Shown: positions 22,365 through 30,477 of the stretch, in pieces | How the letters are laid out: every line of letters begins with the position of its first letter | How positions within the stretch are numbered: the first letter of the stretch is position 1 | Origin: a virus | IMG/VR virus record: IMGVR_UViG_3300032223_001328 | Coordinates: 1-31,318 of that record | Strand: one strand, 5' to 3' | DNA: 31,318 nt | The notes under the pieces: generated by a model | Told to the model about the DNA's origin: nothing | Seen by the model: the letters and a program-made list of their open reading frames with translations, nothing else | Databases searched by the model: none | Made by a program: the position numbers and the translations under genes

Positions 22365-23765
22365 TTACTGGATGCGGATGGTAGCGAGGGCCGGAAACCG
22401 GCTCGCCAGGGAGGAAGCCGCCGCCGCGTCCATCGCAACTTTCGGACGATCTTTCGGCGCCTGCGGAATGGCTTTGAGCACGGCGCGATAGGCCGAGGTC
22501 GGAATGCCGGTCAGGTCCACATTCAGGTGATCTAGCGCCAGCTTGTAGATGGCGGGGGCGCTGTCCATCGCCACGGAAACCCGGCCGATGATCGGTTGGA
22601 CATCTTCCCGCGCCTGGGCGGCGGCGGTGAAGCGCGCGACGATGGCGGCTTCGGTTTCGGCGCGAACGCGATCCAGCGCGGCATCCATGGCTTTCGCGTC
22701 CATCCCTTTGGCATCCCTTGCCTTGTCTTCGACCTTTTTGGTTTCGGCCGAATCCTTGTCCGCATCCGGGTTGGCGTCCTTCGCCTTGTCGGCAGCCTTT
22801 TTGTCTGCCGCGCGCTTGGCATCCCGCGCGCCCCGGCGCCGATCACGCGCCTTGAGGCAATCTTCCGGCAACATGCCGTCCTCGGCTTCCTTCTCACGCG
22901 CCTCCATTTCCTCGGCCCGCTCGGATTCGTCCATGCCTTCCAGGTCGTCGTCCTCGGCCGCGCCGTCGTTTTCCTTATCCATGCGGTCGATGAAGGCATG
23001 AAGGTCCTCAAGGTTGGCGTCCTTCGCCAACTTCGGCGTCGCCAGCCGGGCCACGGTCGCCTTGAGCGTTTCCTTGGTCGATGGCCAGTTGGCGCGGGTG
23101 ACATCCATTAGCGCCGCATCCAACGCGATGGGGGCCGTAGTGCGGCCATGAAGGTATCCGAGAAGCCCGCCCTTGACCATGATGGCCATTCGCGAGGTCA
23201 GAGCCGATTTGTATGGCATGAGTCCATCCTTGCTGTCGTGAACCAGAACGTCCGGCCCCGCGCGGCCCTCTTCGACCAGAGCGACGTGGTTGCCGACGAT
23301 ATTGCACATTTTTCCATCATAGGGCAATCCCTCAAACGTGCCGCTGCCCATTACCGCGTCATATCGGTATGCACAGCTTAGCTCGCACTTAGTCCGGGAC
23401 TCGATATCGTCGATATCTTCCTGCCGCCAAACGACCAGGCTGTTAGTCAGATATGGATCGTTGAACGCCGCATCGGTGCCCGTACTGCCGGCGATGTGTC
23501 GCTCGTGCGGGTCCGCAGCGGACACGATCACATGCCGGCTCATCAGCGGCAGGTTGTTGAACGTGTGCGCGCCCTTCGCCAGTTCGGCCGGGTCGCGCAA
23601 CAGGTGGTAGACCTTATCGGGGTTCAACCCCAACCCCTGCCAATTCGGGATTTCCGAGCCGCGATAGGGATTGACCATCGCCTTGGACAAATTCGACACC
23701 CGGACATGAAGCCGGCCGTCAACGTCCTTGAACCGCTCGGATCGGTCGAAAGCGAAAGAGGGCAT
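22365..23765 (-). CDS. DUF2213 head maturation protease with scaffold-like region, 466 aa
   Basis: Residues ~10-190 fit DUF2213 (RFKDVDGRLHVRVSNLSKAM, PNWQGLGLNPDKVYHLLRDP, KCELSCAYRYDA, GNHVALVEEGRAGPDVLVHD). Ser130 and His160 are candidate catalytic residues by analogy with U35-type prohead proteases; this is inference. Residues ~245-400 are highly charged, Lys/Ala/Asp/Glu-rich, probably coiled coil (EEMEAREKEAEDG; KRAADKKAADKAKDANPDAD), as in scaffolds. The C-terminus is a conserved-looking globular tail (MDSAPAIYKLALDHLNV). It would act in prohead assembly with the portal and MuF protein. Confidence 0.8.
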   Translation of the reverse strand: MPSFAFDRSERFKDVDGRLHVRVSNLSKAMVNPYRGSEIPNWQGLGLNPDKVYHLLRDPAELAKGAHTFNNLPLMSRHVIVSAADPHERHIAGSTGTDAAFNDPYLTNSLVVWRQEDIDDIESRTKCELSCAYRYDAVMGSGTFEGLPYDGKMCNIVGNHVALVEEGRAGPDVLVHDSKDGLMPYKSALTSRMAIMVKGGLLGYLHGRTTAPIALDAALMDVTRANWPSTKETLKATVARLATPKLAKDANLEDLHAFIDRMDKENDGAAEDDDLEGMDESERAEEMEAREKEAEDGMLPEDCLKARDRRRGARDAKRAADKKAADKAKDANPDADKDSAETKKVEDKARDAKGMDAKAMDAALDRVRAETEAAIVARFTAAAQAREDVQPIIGRVSVAMDSAPAIYKLALDHLNVDLTGIPTSAYRAVLKAIPQAPKDRPKVAMDAAAASSLASRFPALATIRIQ

Positions 23766-24565
23766 TAACTGATTCCCGGTATGATGCTCTTACAAACGCA
23801 CCGACAGTTTGGCTCGGTCCCTGGCCAAACCCATTTGCCCTCTAAATAGGCACCTTTGTCAATGGCGTATCTTTTGCCCGAAAATGCAACATGCTCTGGC
23901 CGAGGGTGGCGCCCGCCGCCCGAGTGCAGCCATTCCGCCTCGGTGATCCCAAGCTCCGCCTGCCGAACGCGGGTGATCGCGGCCGTCGCCTTGTTGGCCT
24001 GATCCCGCGCAATGAAGGCCGCGCGCCGCTTGGTCACGCCGAACTGGTGTTGTAGGGCCTCCGATATCGAGTGCATATCGCGGCCGTTTTGGACGCCGCG
24101 CATCACGATCCCTTCAACGGCCGTCAGGTGTTCGGCCGGGATGGACCGGATCAACCCCACGTTGGCCTGGATTGTGGCCTGCTTTACATCGTTCCACGCG
24201 CGGGTTGGCTGAAACCGCACGGTGAAACCGGCCTTGCGCAACTGCGCCGCGAATGATCGATCAGCCTGGGCGGCAGCCTCACCACCGAATGCACGGCCCC
24301 TGGTGCGGGCGAACTCGTCGAAGCTCGCCTTCCACTTCCGCGTGAGCCGGCCCATCATGGCTTGGAGTGCGGCAGCGGGGCTTTCGTCTGCCGCCAGTTC
24401 CGGGGGCTTGCGGCGCCAGCATATGGCGACAGCCTGGGCGATGGCCGCGTGCATCCGGTCCAGCATCCGGTCCAGCGACCGTTGATAGGCGACTTCAAGG
24501 CCTAGGTTCGGCCGCACGGGGGCGACGCGAACGGATTTCTTTGTAGGGGCAGCGAGGCGCTTCAT
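23765..24565 (-). CDS. Mu F-like (SPP1 gp7-type) minor head protein, 266 aa
   Basis: The C-terminal half has the Mu F pattern: RGVQNGRDMHSISEALQHQF, RAAFIARDQANKATAAITRV, ELGITEAEWLHSGGGRHPRP, EHVAFSGKRYAIDKGAYL and the ending WPGTEPNCRC. The final His/Cys motif is the usual signature. The N-terminal ~100 residues are helical with a cationic start. Start and stop both overlap neighbours. In SPP1 and Mu this protein attaches to the portal, enters the procapsid and may be ejected with DNA. Confidence 0.88.
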   Translation of the reverse strand: MKRLAAPTKKSVRVAPVRPNLGLEVAYQRSLDRMLDRMHAAIAQAVAICWRRKPPELAADESPAAALQAMMGRLTRKWKASFDEFARTRGRAFGGEAAAQADRSFAAQLRKAGFTVRFQPTRAWNDVKQATIQANVGLIRSIPAEHLTAVEGIVMRGVQNGRDMHSISEALQHQFGVTKRRAAFIARDQANKATAAITRVRQAELGITEAEWLHSGGGRHPRPEHVAFSGKRYAIDKGAYLEGKWVWPGTEPNCRCVCKSIIPGIS

Positions 24566-26151
24566 GCGCCGTTATTCGCCCCCGCCTCCGATCCTTCCGC
24601 GCCTCGCTTGGCAATGGCTTCGGCATCGTCTTGATCGGGATCGGCGTCGATCTGCTCCGGCGGCTCCGGCGGGGGACCTTCCAACCCGTGATACGGTCCC
24701 TCGGCATCGGCCGCGAGCCGGGTCCGGGCTTCCTCCGGCGCTATCACCCCGTCCGCGATCAACACCGAATCGGTGTCCGCCTGCGTCTTGTGCACCGCGG
24801 CGCGGCCGGCATCGTCCAACTGCCACAGCGGGAGGAACTCGAAACCGATATCGGGGTCGATATCGCCGAACTCGTTCAGTTGCAGGATTTCCAGGGCGGC
24901 GGTGATCTGAGAGCCAGCCCGCTCTTGCCAGCCCCGCACTCGGTCATAGAAGACGCGGATTTCCCCATCGGCCGAGGGATTGAGGCCGGTCGGCGTCACG
25001 CCCAGCAACCACACGAGCGGCGTTTGGGCGACGCTGGCCATTTGCTCCTGAGCTTGGGCTTGCAGCTTGTCCAGGGTGCCGAGTTGCGCGGAGACGTTCG
25101 ATAGGTCCTCCGCCTCCTTATCGATCACCATCAACCCCTTGTTGTCGCGGCCGAGCACGAATGCTGACAGCCGCGCGGCAAGCTGCGATGCGTCCTGCAG
25201 GTACGACATCAGCGTGGTTTTCAGCACGAACACCGAAAACGAGTGCAACAGGTCGGACACCGATTGCCGCGTCCGCAGCCAGTTATCGACATACGGCTTG
25301 ACCATCTGCGACGCGCTCAAGCCGCCGAAGTTGTATGCAGGCTTGAGAATGTCCGGCACCGGCCGGGAGACGAAGATGATGAACCGGGAGGCGTCCACCG
25401 CCTTTCCCATGACATACCATTGGTTGGGGACGAAGAAGTCGGCGCGCAGCGGATCCGTGGAGTTGTAGTTGACCGGGGACATCCAGGTCGGCTCCACGTT
25501 CACGAGTTCGCGAAGATCGCCCTTGCCGATCTTGCCCTTCTTCCGAATCAGCGGCGTTTTCAGTTCATCCCGGTCGGCAGGATCGCATACGGACGGATAG
25601 ATCACGCCCATGCCGAACTGGCCGTCATGCAAGAACGCCCGGTAAAATACCTCCCGCATGTTGAACCGGTCCATCGCGGCCTCAAGCGCGGCGATCTTGT
25701 CGGACTTGTCCTCATCGCCGACCGCGTTCAGCTTGAGCCAACGCCGCGTCATTTGGCCGGCGATGGTCTCGATGATGTGCCGGTATTCGGGCCGCTGCGT
25801 TAGTTCGGCCAGATACGGGTAGCCGGGGAAGAACAGCCCCTCGCCCCATATGCCGCCCATGGCCCAAGCCGATAGCGTTGGCGATCCGGCGCCAGCGTCA
25901 TCCATCGCCATGGTCGGAGCGGCTGCGCCTGCCGGCCGCACGCCGGGCGGGGGCGTCGGGATGCCGCCGAACGGCGTGACGTGCTGATTCGCCTCATACC
26001 GGACTTCGGCACCGTTCCGCCCGCCACGCAGGGCATCCAACGCGCCGGGACTGATCCGCAGCGGGGGCGGCGTCAACGGTTCGGCGGCTGGCGGCACCGG
26101 GGCGGCGACCGGCTGCCGAAAGATCGTGCGCAGTCTGCGGAACATGGTCAT
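24562..26151 (-). CDS. Portal protein, DUF1073 family, 529 aa
   Basis: The family features are clear: FPGYPYLAELTQRPEYRHII, ETIAGQMTRRWLKLNAVGDE, FNMREVFYRAFLHDGQFGMG, VEPTWMSPVNYNSTDPLRAD, and LVWLLGVTPTGLNPSADGEI. ATG 26151 overlaps the terminase stop as ATGA; an ATG at 26145 is an alternative. The C-terminal 45 residues are acidic and Pro-rich, likely disordered. It forms the dodecameric portal vertex. No extra phosphoesterase domain is seen. Confidence 0.88.
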   Translation of the reverse strand: MTMFRRLRTIFRQPVAAPVPPAAEPLTPPPLRISPGALDALRGGRNGAEVRYEANQHVTPFGGIPTPPPGVRPAGAAAPTMAMDDAGAGSPTLSAWAMGGIWGEGLFFPGYPYLAELTQRPEYRHIIETIAGQMTRRWLKLNAVGDEDKSDKIAALEAAMDRFNMREVFYRAFLHDGQFGMGVIYPSVCDPADRDELKTPLIRKKGKIGKGDLRELVNVEPTWMSPVNYNSTDPLRADFFVPNQWYVMGKAVDASRFIIFVSRPVPDILKPAYNFGGLSASQMVKPYVDNWLRTRQSVSDLLHSFSVFVLKTTLMSYLQDASQLAARLSAFVLGRDNKGLMVIDKEAEDLSNVSAQLGTLDKLQAQAQEQMASVAQTPLVWLLGVTPTGLNPSADGEIRVFYDRVRGWQERAGSQITAALEILQLNEFGDIDPDIGFEFLPLWQLDDAGRAAVHKTQADTDSVLIADGVIAPEEARTRLAADAEGPYHGLEGPPPEPPEQIDADPDQDDAEAIAKRGAEGSEAGANNGA

Positions 26152-27560
26152 CTTTTGCCCAACATGCTCAAAACGTCGGCGGAGACTATCAGCGGACGGG
26201 TGCCAAGTCCAACAATCGAGAATGCGCGGGCCGTGCTGTCGGCGCTGTCATCGTGCTTTGCCTCGGGGAACGCCTCAAGCTCGTCGAACCAGCGGCTATT
26301 CCACTCCCCTCGCACCACCTTGACGTTGCCGGCTTCGGCCTGGGCAGAAAAGGGGGAGAACCGTGTGATCTTCGCCGACTGGCGTAGTGCGGTGATGTTG
26401 CCGCCGGGGTTGCGCGCCTCGGGTGTCGCTTCGACCTGCCAGCCTGCGAGCATCTGAACATAATCCAGGGCCTGCGACTTTCCGGCCTGTCCGGGATCCT
26501 GGGGCAGCGATATGCGGACGGCGCGGCCATCCTGCGATGCGATGTTGCGGATCAGGTTGCGGACCTTCTCCGGCGACGCACGCAACCACTGCTGATCCAT
26601 CACATAATAGGCGCCATCTTGTCCGCGCCCCATTAGGGTGCCGGCGGTCCAATCCGGGTCGTTAGTTTCGGTTTCGGGAGTCGCAGCTAGATCCCACCCG
26701 CGACCGATGGCAGTGAGGCGCGGCACCGCATCCACAACCTCACACCAGGCGCGCTGGAAATAGAGGCCAGCCGCCGGCCTGATCTTCCAATTCCCATGCA
26801 ACAGCCGCTCGCGCTCGACCATCGGCAGCGCCAGCAAGTTGGCGTAGTATCCCGGATCGGCTGCCATCAGCGCCCGGTTGTCGGTCAGCTTGGACGGGAT
26901 GAACGTGACCGACTTCGGCGGGACGACCTGCCCGTCCGGCGTCGTCTGTTGCGGCAACCCATCGGGGCTGTCCGCCCATTGAATGACGTTCCCGAGGCGG
27001 ATGAACCACCGCAGCACACCGGCCCGCTCGGGGATCGGGAAGCCGGTGTCTTGATCGATCCACCACGCAATGAACTTAGCAACCCACGAATCCGCGTCCG
27101 GGTTGCAGGTGGCGCGCACGTATGGCCGCACGCCGCACATGGATCGGTTGCGGCTGAGCATATACCAGAACTGCGACTCCTCGAAATGCGGCAGTTCATC
27201 GAAGCCGACGAGCGGTATCTGCGATCCTTGAAAGTCCAGGACCGTATCGTCGTATTGCAGGTGGGCAAAGCCCACGGTCGCGCCGGACGGAAACGCATAC
27301 AGCCGGTCGCCCTTGCGTGGCTCGGCCCGCAGCGGCGTGTAAACGCGCCCCGCCTCATCCCATAGCGCGCCCTCGTTGAAGATTTGCGGCGTCGTGCGCC
27401 GGAAAATCACCGCGCCGAAATCCTTGTTGCCTGTGTGCCGCAGGGCTTCCAGCAATAGGCCGTAGCTTTTTCCCCCGCCTGCCGCGCCTCCGAAGATGGC
27501 GATATCTGCCGCGCTGGCGAGAAATGTCTCCTGGGGACCTTTCTGCGGCCGTAGGATCAT
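26148..27560 (-). CDS. terL: Terminase large subunit, 470 aa
   Basis: Walker A is GGAAGGGKS at residues 24-32 and Walker B is IPLVGFDE at 115-122, with Glu122 as the catalytic base. The coupling motif TCNP is at 151-154. The C-terminal nuclease begins near 290 with GRGWDLAATPE and continues through DPDWTAGTLMGRG…YYVMD. These show an ATP-driven DNA packaging motor with RNase H-fold nuclease. It is coupled to the small subunit (ATGA) and to the portal (ATGA). Length is normal. Confidence 0.93.
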   Translation of the reverse strand: MILRPQKGPQETFLASAADIAIFGGAAGGGKSYGLLLEALRHTGNKDFGAVIFRRTTPQIFNEGALWDEAGRVYTPLRAEPRKGDRLYAFPSGATVGFAHLQYDDTVLDFQGSQIPLVGFDELPHFEESQFWYMLSRNRSMCGVRPYVRATCNPDADSWVAKFIAWWIDQDTGFPIPERAGVLRWFIRLGNVIQWADSPDGLPQQTTPDGQVVPPKSVTFIPSKLTDNRALMAADPGYYANLLALPMVERERLLHGNWKIRPAAGLYFQRAWCEVVDAVPRLTAIGRGWDLAATPETETNDPDWTAGTLMGRGQDGAYYVMDQQWLRASPEKVRNLIRNIASQDGRAVRISLPQDPGQAGKSQALDYVQMLAGWQVEATPEARNPGGNITALRQSAKITRFSPFSAQAEAGNVKVVRGEWNSRWFDELEAFPEAKHDDSADSTARAFSIVGLGTRPLIVSADVLSMLGKR

Positions 27561-27937
27561 TCGCGACCGTTCGACGGCAGGTAGACTTGCACGATCGGAG
27601 CGCCTTCGACATTCAAGTCCTGCTCAATCCGGTCCTTTTGCCCGAGCATCTGCTTGCCCAGCCATATCAGCATCGTGGCGTTTCCGCCCTGCGCACCCTG
27701 CCATTGCAGCCGGCGGAGGGTTGCCCGGCCCTTGCTCTGGCCGCGCTCGACCGCTTCGGCGATGGCAGGCTCCGCCGCCTTGCGAGCGCAGAAGGTGGAA
27801 TGCGAAACGCCCAGCACCGCAGCGATCTCATCGGTGGTGCAGCCGATGGACGCGGCGCCCTCGACGGCCCCAAGATCAATGACCGCTTTCGGGCGCCCGG
27901 CCCCGCGCGCCTTCCCCTTGGCGTTCGCCGTTTTCAT
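27557..27937 (-). CDS. terS: Terminase small subunit, 126 aa
   Basis: ATG 27937 overlaps the methyltransferase stop as ATGA; the extra N-terminal 27 codons up to 28018 are inside that gene and are not used. After a Lys/Ala/Gly-rich start comes a helix-turn-helix-like region (TTDEIAAVLGVSHSTFCARK), then AEAVERGQSKGRATLRRLQW and ATMLIWLGKQMLGQKDRIEQ. This last stretch is typical of small terminases with GNATMLIWLGKQ. It recognises packaging DNA and hands it to the large subunit. Confidence 0.88.
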   Translation of the reverse strand: MKTANAKGKARGAGRPKAVIDLGAVEGAASIGCTTDEIAAVLGVSHSTFCARKAAEPAIAEAVERGQSKGRATLRRLQWQGAQGGNATMLIWLGKQMLGQKDRIEQDLNVEGAPIVQVYLPSNGRE

Positions 27938-29262
27938 TGTTCGCGCTCCTGTGCAATTTCGGCGAAGGTGCGGCCGTCGCTCGCCAAAGTGGCAGATTGG
28001 CCGGTGAAGGCTTCCCACCGCTTCACGGCAACGTCCACATAGGCCGGAGACAGTTCGATTGCGTGGCAGGATCGGCCGGTCATCTCGGCAGCGATGATGG
28101 TCGTGCCCGAGCCGGAGAAGGGTTCGTACACGGCGTCGCCGGGCTTGGAATTGTTCTCAATCGGCCGCTTCATGCACTCGACCGGCTTCTGCGTGCTGTG
28201 GCCGGTTTCGGACTTCTGGGGCTTGTCGATCTGCCAAGCGGTGGTCTGCTTGCGGTCGCCGGACCAGTGGCCGGTAGCGCCCTTCCGAACGGCGTACCAG
28301 CATGTTTCGTGCTGCGGATGATAGTGCCCTCGGCTGATCACGTGGTTGCTTTTTGCCCAAACGATAAGATTTCGGACTTCAAAGCCGCATATTCGAAGCT
28401 GCTCACTAATAACCGCCACTTGCTTTTCACCGCACCACACATACGCCACGTCGCCGGGAAACAGCGCCCAGGCTTGGCGCCAGTCGGACCTGGTGTCGTT
28501 TTCCACCTTACCAACGGCACGCCCATTGCTGAGTATGCCGTTGGAACGCAATCGCTCGTTCCTCCAGCTTGCATCGTATTCCACCCCGTAGGGCGGATCG
28601 GTCACCATCAGGTGCGGCCGCACGCCGGCAAGCGCCGCGTCCACCGCCTCCATCGTTGTGCTGTCCCCGCATACCAGCCGATGCCGGCCGAGCAACCACA
28701 CATCGCCCAGAACCGAGACCGGCACGACCGGAGCGGGCGGCGTTTCGTCCGGGTCCGTGAGGCCGGCGGTCTGTTCCATCAACATGGCCGAAAGCTCGTC
28801 GGCGCTGAACCCGATCATGCCGATATCGAAGCCGACGCCTTTGAGGTCGGACAGTTCAACCCGCAGCGTATCCATGTCCCATCCGGCGTTGAGCGCCAGC
28901 TTGTTGTCGGCGATGGCCAGTGCCCGCTTTTGGGAATTTGTGAGGCCGGCAAGGGTGATGGTCGGGACCTCGGCCAACCCCAACGCCTTCGCTGCCTCAA
29001 ATCGACCGTGGCCGGCGATCAGGACGGAATCCTGATCGATCAGCATTGGGCTGGTCCAGCCGAACTCCTGGATCGACCGGACAAGCTGTTGGATTTGGTC
29101 CTGCGAATGGGTGCGAGCGTTGCGCGGCGCTACCCGAACCGACTCGAGCGGCAGGTATGCGACCGCCAGACTTTTAGGGGGTCCGAAAATATTCGGGCGA
29201 TCTGGCGCGGGCATTGGCCGCGTCCTTGGCCGTCCTGGTGGCCTGCCGGTGGGTTTTGTCAT
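27934..29262 (-). CDS. ParB-like domain fused to DNA methyltransferase, 442 aa
   Basis: Residues ~35-160 are a ParB/Sulfiredoxin-like domain (YLPLESVRVAPRNARTHSQD, then LIAGHGR at 81-87). Residues ~185-430 are an amino-methyltransferase with DPPY at 222-225 and FSGSGTT at 382-388. The order of DPPY before FSGSGTT places it in the beta-type group, which methylates adenine N6 or cytosine N4. The N-terminus is basic and Pro-rich. The fusion is common in phages next to terS. It may modify phage DNA against restriction or mark packaging sites; its target is unknown. Confidence 0.9.
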   Translation of the reverse strand: MTKPTGRPPGRPRTRPMPAPDRPNIFGPPKSLAVAYLPLESVRVAPRNARTHSQDQIQQLVRSIQEFGWTSPMLIDQDSVLIAGHGRFEAAKALGLAEVPTITLAGLTNSQKRALAIADNKLALNAGWDMDTLRVELSDLKGVGFDIGMIGFSADELSAMLMEQTAGLTDPDETPPAPVVPVSVLGDVWLLGRHRLVCGDSTTMEAVDAALAGVRPHLMVTDPPYGVEYDASWRNERLRSNGILSNGRAVGKVENDTRSDWRQAWALFPGDVAYVWCGEKQVAVISEQLRICGFEVRNLIVWAKSNHVISRGHYHPQHETCWYAVRKGATGHWSGDRKQTTAWQIDKPQKSETGHSTQKPVECMKRPIENNSKPGDAVYEPFSGSGTTIIAAEMTGRSCHAIELSPAYVDVAVKRWEAFTGQSATLASDGRTFAEIAQEREQ

Positions 29263-29285
29263 GGGAACCGGGTTTTTTGGGTCAT
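29259..29285 (-). CDS. Possible 8-codon leader peptide before the late operon
   Basis: ATG 29285 is preceded by AAGGGGGTT and runs eight codons to a TGA that overlaps the methyltransferase ATG as ATGA. The methyltransferase itself has no good ribosome binding site, so translation could enter through this leader. If the promoter candidate at 29291-29319 is used, transcription would start almost at this ATG, so the two ideas conflict. Confidence 0.3.
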   Translation of the reverse strand: MTQKTRFP

Positions 29286-29290
29286 AACCC

Positions 29291-29319
29291 CCTTAAACTC
29301 GGAAACCCGGCGGGGTCAA
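29291..29319 (-). promoter_or_regulatory. Candidate sigma-70 promoter for the late operon
   Basis: On the minus strand TTGACC (29319-29314) is followed after 17 bp by TTAAGG, or after 16 bp by TTTAAG. It lies downstream of the terminator that ends the repressor operon and upstream of the methyltransferase, where a promoter is needed. The -10 match is modest. Confidence 0.35.
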
Positions 29320-29341
29320 GGGAAGGATCAAGCTATCGCTC

Positions 29342-29360
29342 TGCATCCATGCATGGTGCA
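29342..29360. promoter_or_regulatory. Near-perfect 19-bp palindrome, possible operator
   Basis: The core CCATGCATGG is a perfect 10-bp palindrome, extended by TGCA on both sides with one mismatched pair. It sits between the terminator and the promoter candidate, 23 bp upstream of the -35 box, so an activator or repressor of the late operon could bind here. Confidence 0.4.
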
Positions 29361-29371
29361 TCGAGTCCACG

Positions 29372-29416
29372 AAAAAGGCCCGCCCCCTCGGGAAAAGGGG
29401 AACGGGCCGGGTTTTT
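29372..29416. terminator. Bidirectional intrinsic terminator
   Basis: GGCCCG (29377-29382) pairs with CGGGCC (29403-29408), and inner CCCC/GGGG extend the stem. The plus strand then has GGTTTTT and the minus strand CCTTTTT after the hairpin. It lies after the minus-strand pair 29544-30043 and before the late operon. Confidence 0.75.
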
Positions 29417-29543
29417 AGTGACAGTCCGATTGCGAACCCGGGCGTCGAGTAGGAGCTTACCGCTAGTGCCGCGTTTCGCGCAAGCGCCCCCAAAGAAATA
29501 TGGCCGGGCAAGCCCTAAAGGGCCTTTCTCAATTCTGATACGG

Positions 29544-29732
29544 TCATGTCGTTTTGTCCCATGGTTGCGGCGTGCAATGTTCAACCACCCGTTCAATCAA
29601 AACGGTCTCGACCACCGGGAGGGATAAGGCATAGTCCCATGCTTCCTGTAGGGTGCGGCCGCTTGACCTGGCACATTCCGAATTCGAATAGCCCGGCCGC
29701 ACTGTGACCTTCCAACGGATTATGTCTGTCAC
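29544..29732 (-). CDS. Small hypothetical protein, 62 aa
   Basis: The longer frame starts at 29930, but GTG 29732 overlaps the upstream stop as GTGA and the sequence from there is far more protein-like: IIRWKVTVRPGYSNSECARS, LQEAWDYALSLPVVETVLIE, RVVEHCTPQPW. The product has a beta-helix-beta look and no membrane segment. It is cotranscribed with the likely repressor. No family is recognised; a partner of the repressor is possible. Confidence 0.6.
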   Translation of the reverse strand: MTDIIRWKVTVRPGYSNSECARSSGRTLQEAWDYALSLPVVETVLIERVVEHCTPQPWDKTT

Positions 29733-30043
29733 GTCCGGCTTTCCCTCAAGATTCGCAGCTGGTCGGCCTTGCTCATCGGCTTGGCCTGGGCGGTTGGCGG
29801 CGTCCGCTTTCGGGGTTCCGCCACCACCGTTGCGGGCGAGGGTAACGGAGGCGGACGCGGCGCAGTGGGTAATGGCAAAAGGCCATCGCCCGGCCGCGCC
29901 AGATATGCCGCACACGCGACCAACACCCACCCGGCGAGCGATAGACCTGCCTTGTCTGCCGCCGCCTTTGCGTCGGCATGTAGGGCATGGGGGATCCGGA
30001 TCGGAACCTGCTTAGAGCGTGCATTGATTGTGCTTGTTGCCAT
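29729..30043 (-). CDS. Ribbon-helix-helix-type DNA-binding protein, 104 aa
   Basis: Start is ATG 30043, with ATG 30055 as alternative; neither has a strong ribosome binding site. The N-terminal ~45 residues (STINARSKQVPIRIPHALHA, then DAKAAADKAGLSLAGWVL) fit an Arc/MetJ-like fold: a basic strand followed by two helices. The rest is a Pro/Ala-rich linker and a Lys-rich tail. It lies beside a divergent control region with three direct repeats, as expected for an autoregulated repressor. The fold call is from pattern only. Confidence 0.65.
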   Translation of the reverse strand: MATSTINARSKQVPIRIPHALHADAKAAADKAGLSLAGWVLVACAAYLARPGDGLLPLPTAPRPPPLPSPATVVAEPRKRTPPTAQAKPMSKADQLRILRESRT

Positions 30044-30072
30044 GCCGGCGAACATAGCGGACCCGTCCGGCT

Positions 30073-30133
30073 GGTGGGATGCATATACCGGATGGGTGGG
30101 ATGCAATGTTGTATTATGACGTGGTGGGATACA
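30073..30133. promoter_or_regulatory. Divergent control region with three GGTGGGATRCA repeats
   Basis: GGTGGGATGCA occurs at 30073-30083 and 30095-30105 and GGTGGGATACA at 30123-30133, all in the same direction, 22 and 28 bp apart. The region separates the repressor-like gene from the plus-strand operon. A rightward -10 TATAAC follows the third copy, and a leftward -10-like TATATG lies between copies one and two. RHH proteins commonly bind such tandem repeats. Confidence 0.6.
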
Positions 30134-30192
30134 CCAGCTATAACCCTTTCACCGGACGGCAATGGGCTGGACGGGAGATAAGGATCAGGATC

Positions 30193-30429
30193 ATGAAAAT
30201 CACAGACGAAAGCCTCCGCGTTTTCCTCGCCTACGCCAAAGATGCCTGTAACTGGGGTGGCGCGCCGCTAGTCGGTGGCAACGTCGGGGGCGACAAGGCC
30301 GAGCGTGGCAATCTTACGCAACTGAAGCGCGTAGGCCTTATCGAGACGGGCATCGACAATGGCGACGTTTTCATTTTTTTCACCGCTGCTGGCAAGGCCC
30401 TCGCGGCAGAGCATCGTATCACACTCTGA
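30193..30429 (+). CDS. Small winged-helix-like protein, 78 aa
   Basis: GGGAGATAAGGATCAGGATC precedes ATG 30193; the longer frame from 30079 runs into the control region. The protein reads KITDESLRVFLAYAKDACNW, then GNLTQLKRVGLIETGIDNGD and FFTAAGKALAAEHRI. A helix, a short Leu-rich helix and a two-strand wing followed by a T-x-x-G-x-x-L helix resemble small winged-helix proteins. It is the first gene of the rightward early-type operon. Family not certain. Confidence 0.65.
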   Translation: MKITDESLRVFLAYAKDACNWGGAPLVGGNVGGDKAERGNLTQLKRVGLIETGIDNGDVFIFFTAAGKALAAEHRITL

Positions 30430-30436
30430 CCCCAAT

Positions 30437-30452
30437 GGGGGCTTCGGCCCCT
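30437..30452 (+). other. UUCG-tetraloop hairpin between genes
   Basis: GGGGC-TTCG-GCCCC (stem 30438-30442 with 30447-30451, plus one G-U pair) forms a very stable tetraloop hairpin just after the first small gene. No T run follows, so it is more likely an RNA-stability or processing element than a terminator. Confidence 0.5.
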
Positions 30453-30477
30453 CCCAACCCTATCAGGAGACACGATC

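Noticed and set aside
24562-26151. Anti-CBASS (Acb1-type) activity in the portal gene
   Set aside because: Some databases link the DUF1073 name with Acb1 fusions, but no 2H-phosphoesterase H-x-T pair or extra domain is seen; this is a plain portal.
29293-29511. Minus-strand frame of 72 codons (TTG start) across the terminator
   Set aside because: It runs straight through the terminator hairpin and promoter candidate, has only a TTG start, and its later codons are simply the hairpin read as protein. The phrase SSYSTPGFAIGLSLKTRP seems faintly familiar from other genomes, so a conserved RNA or element here is still possible.
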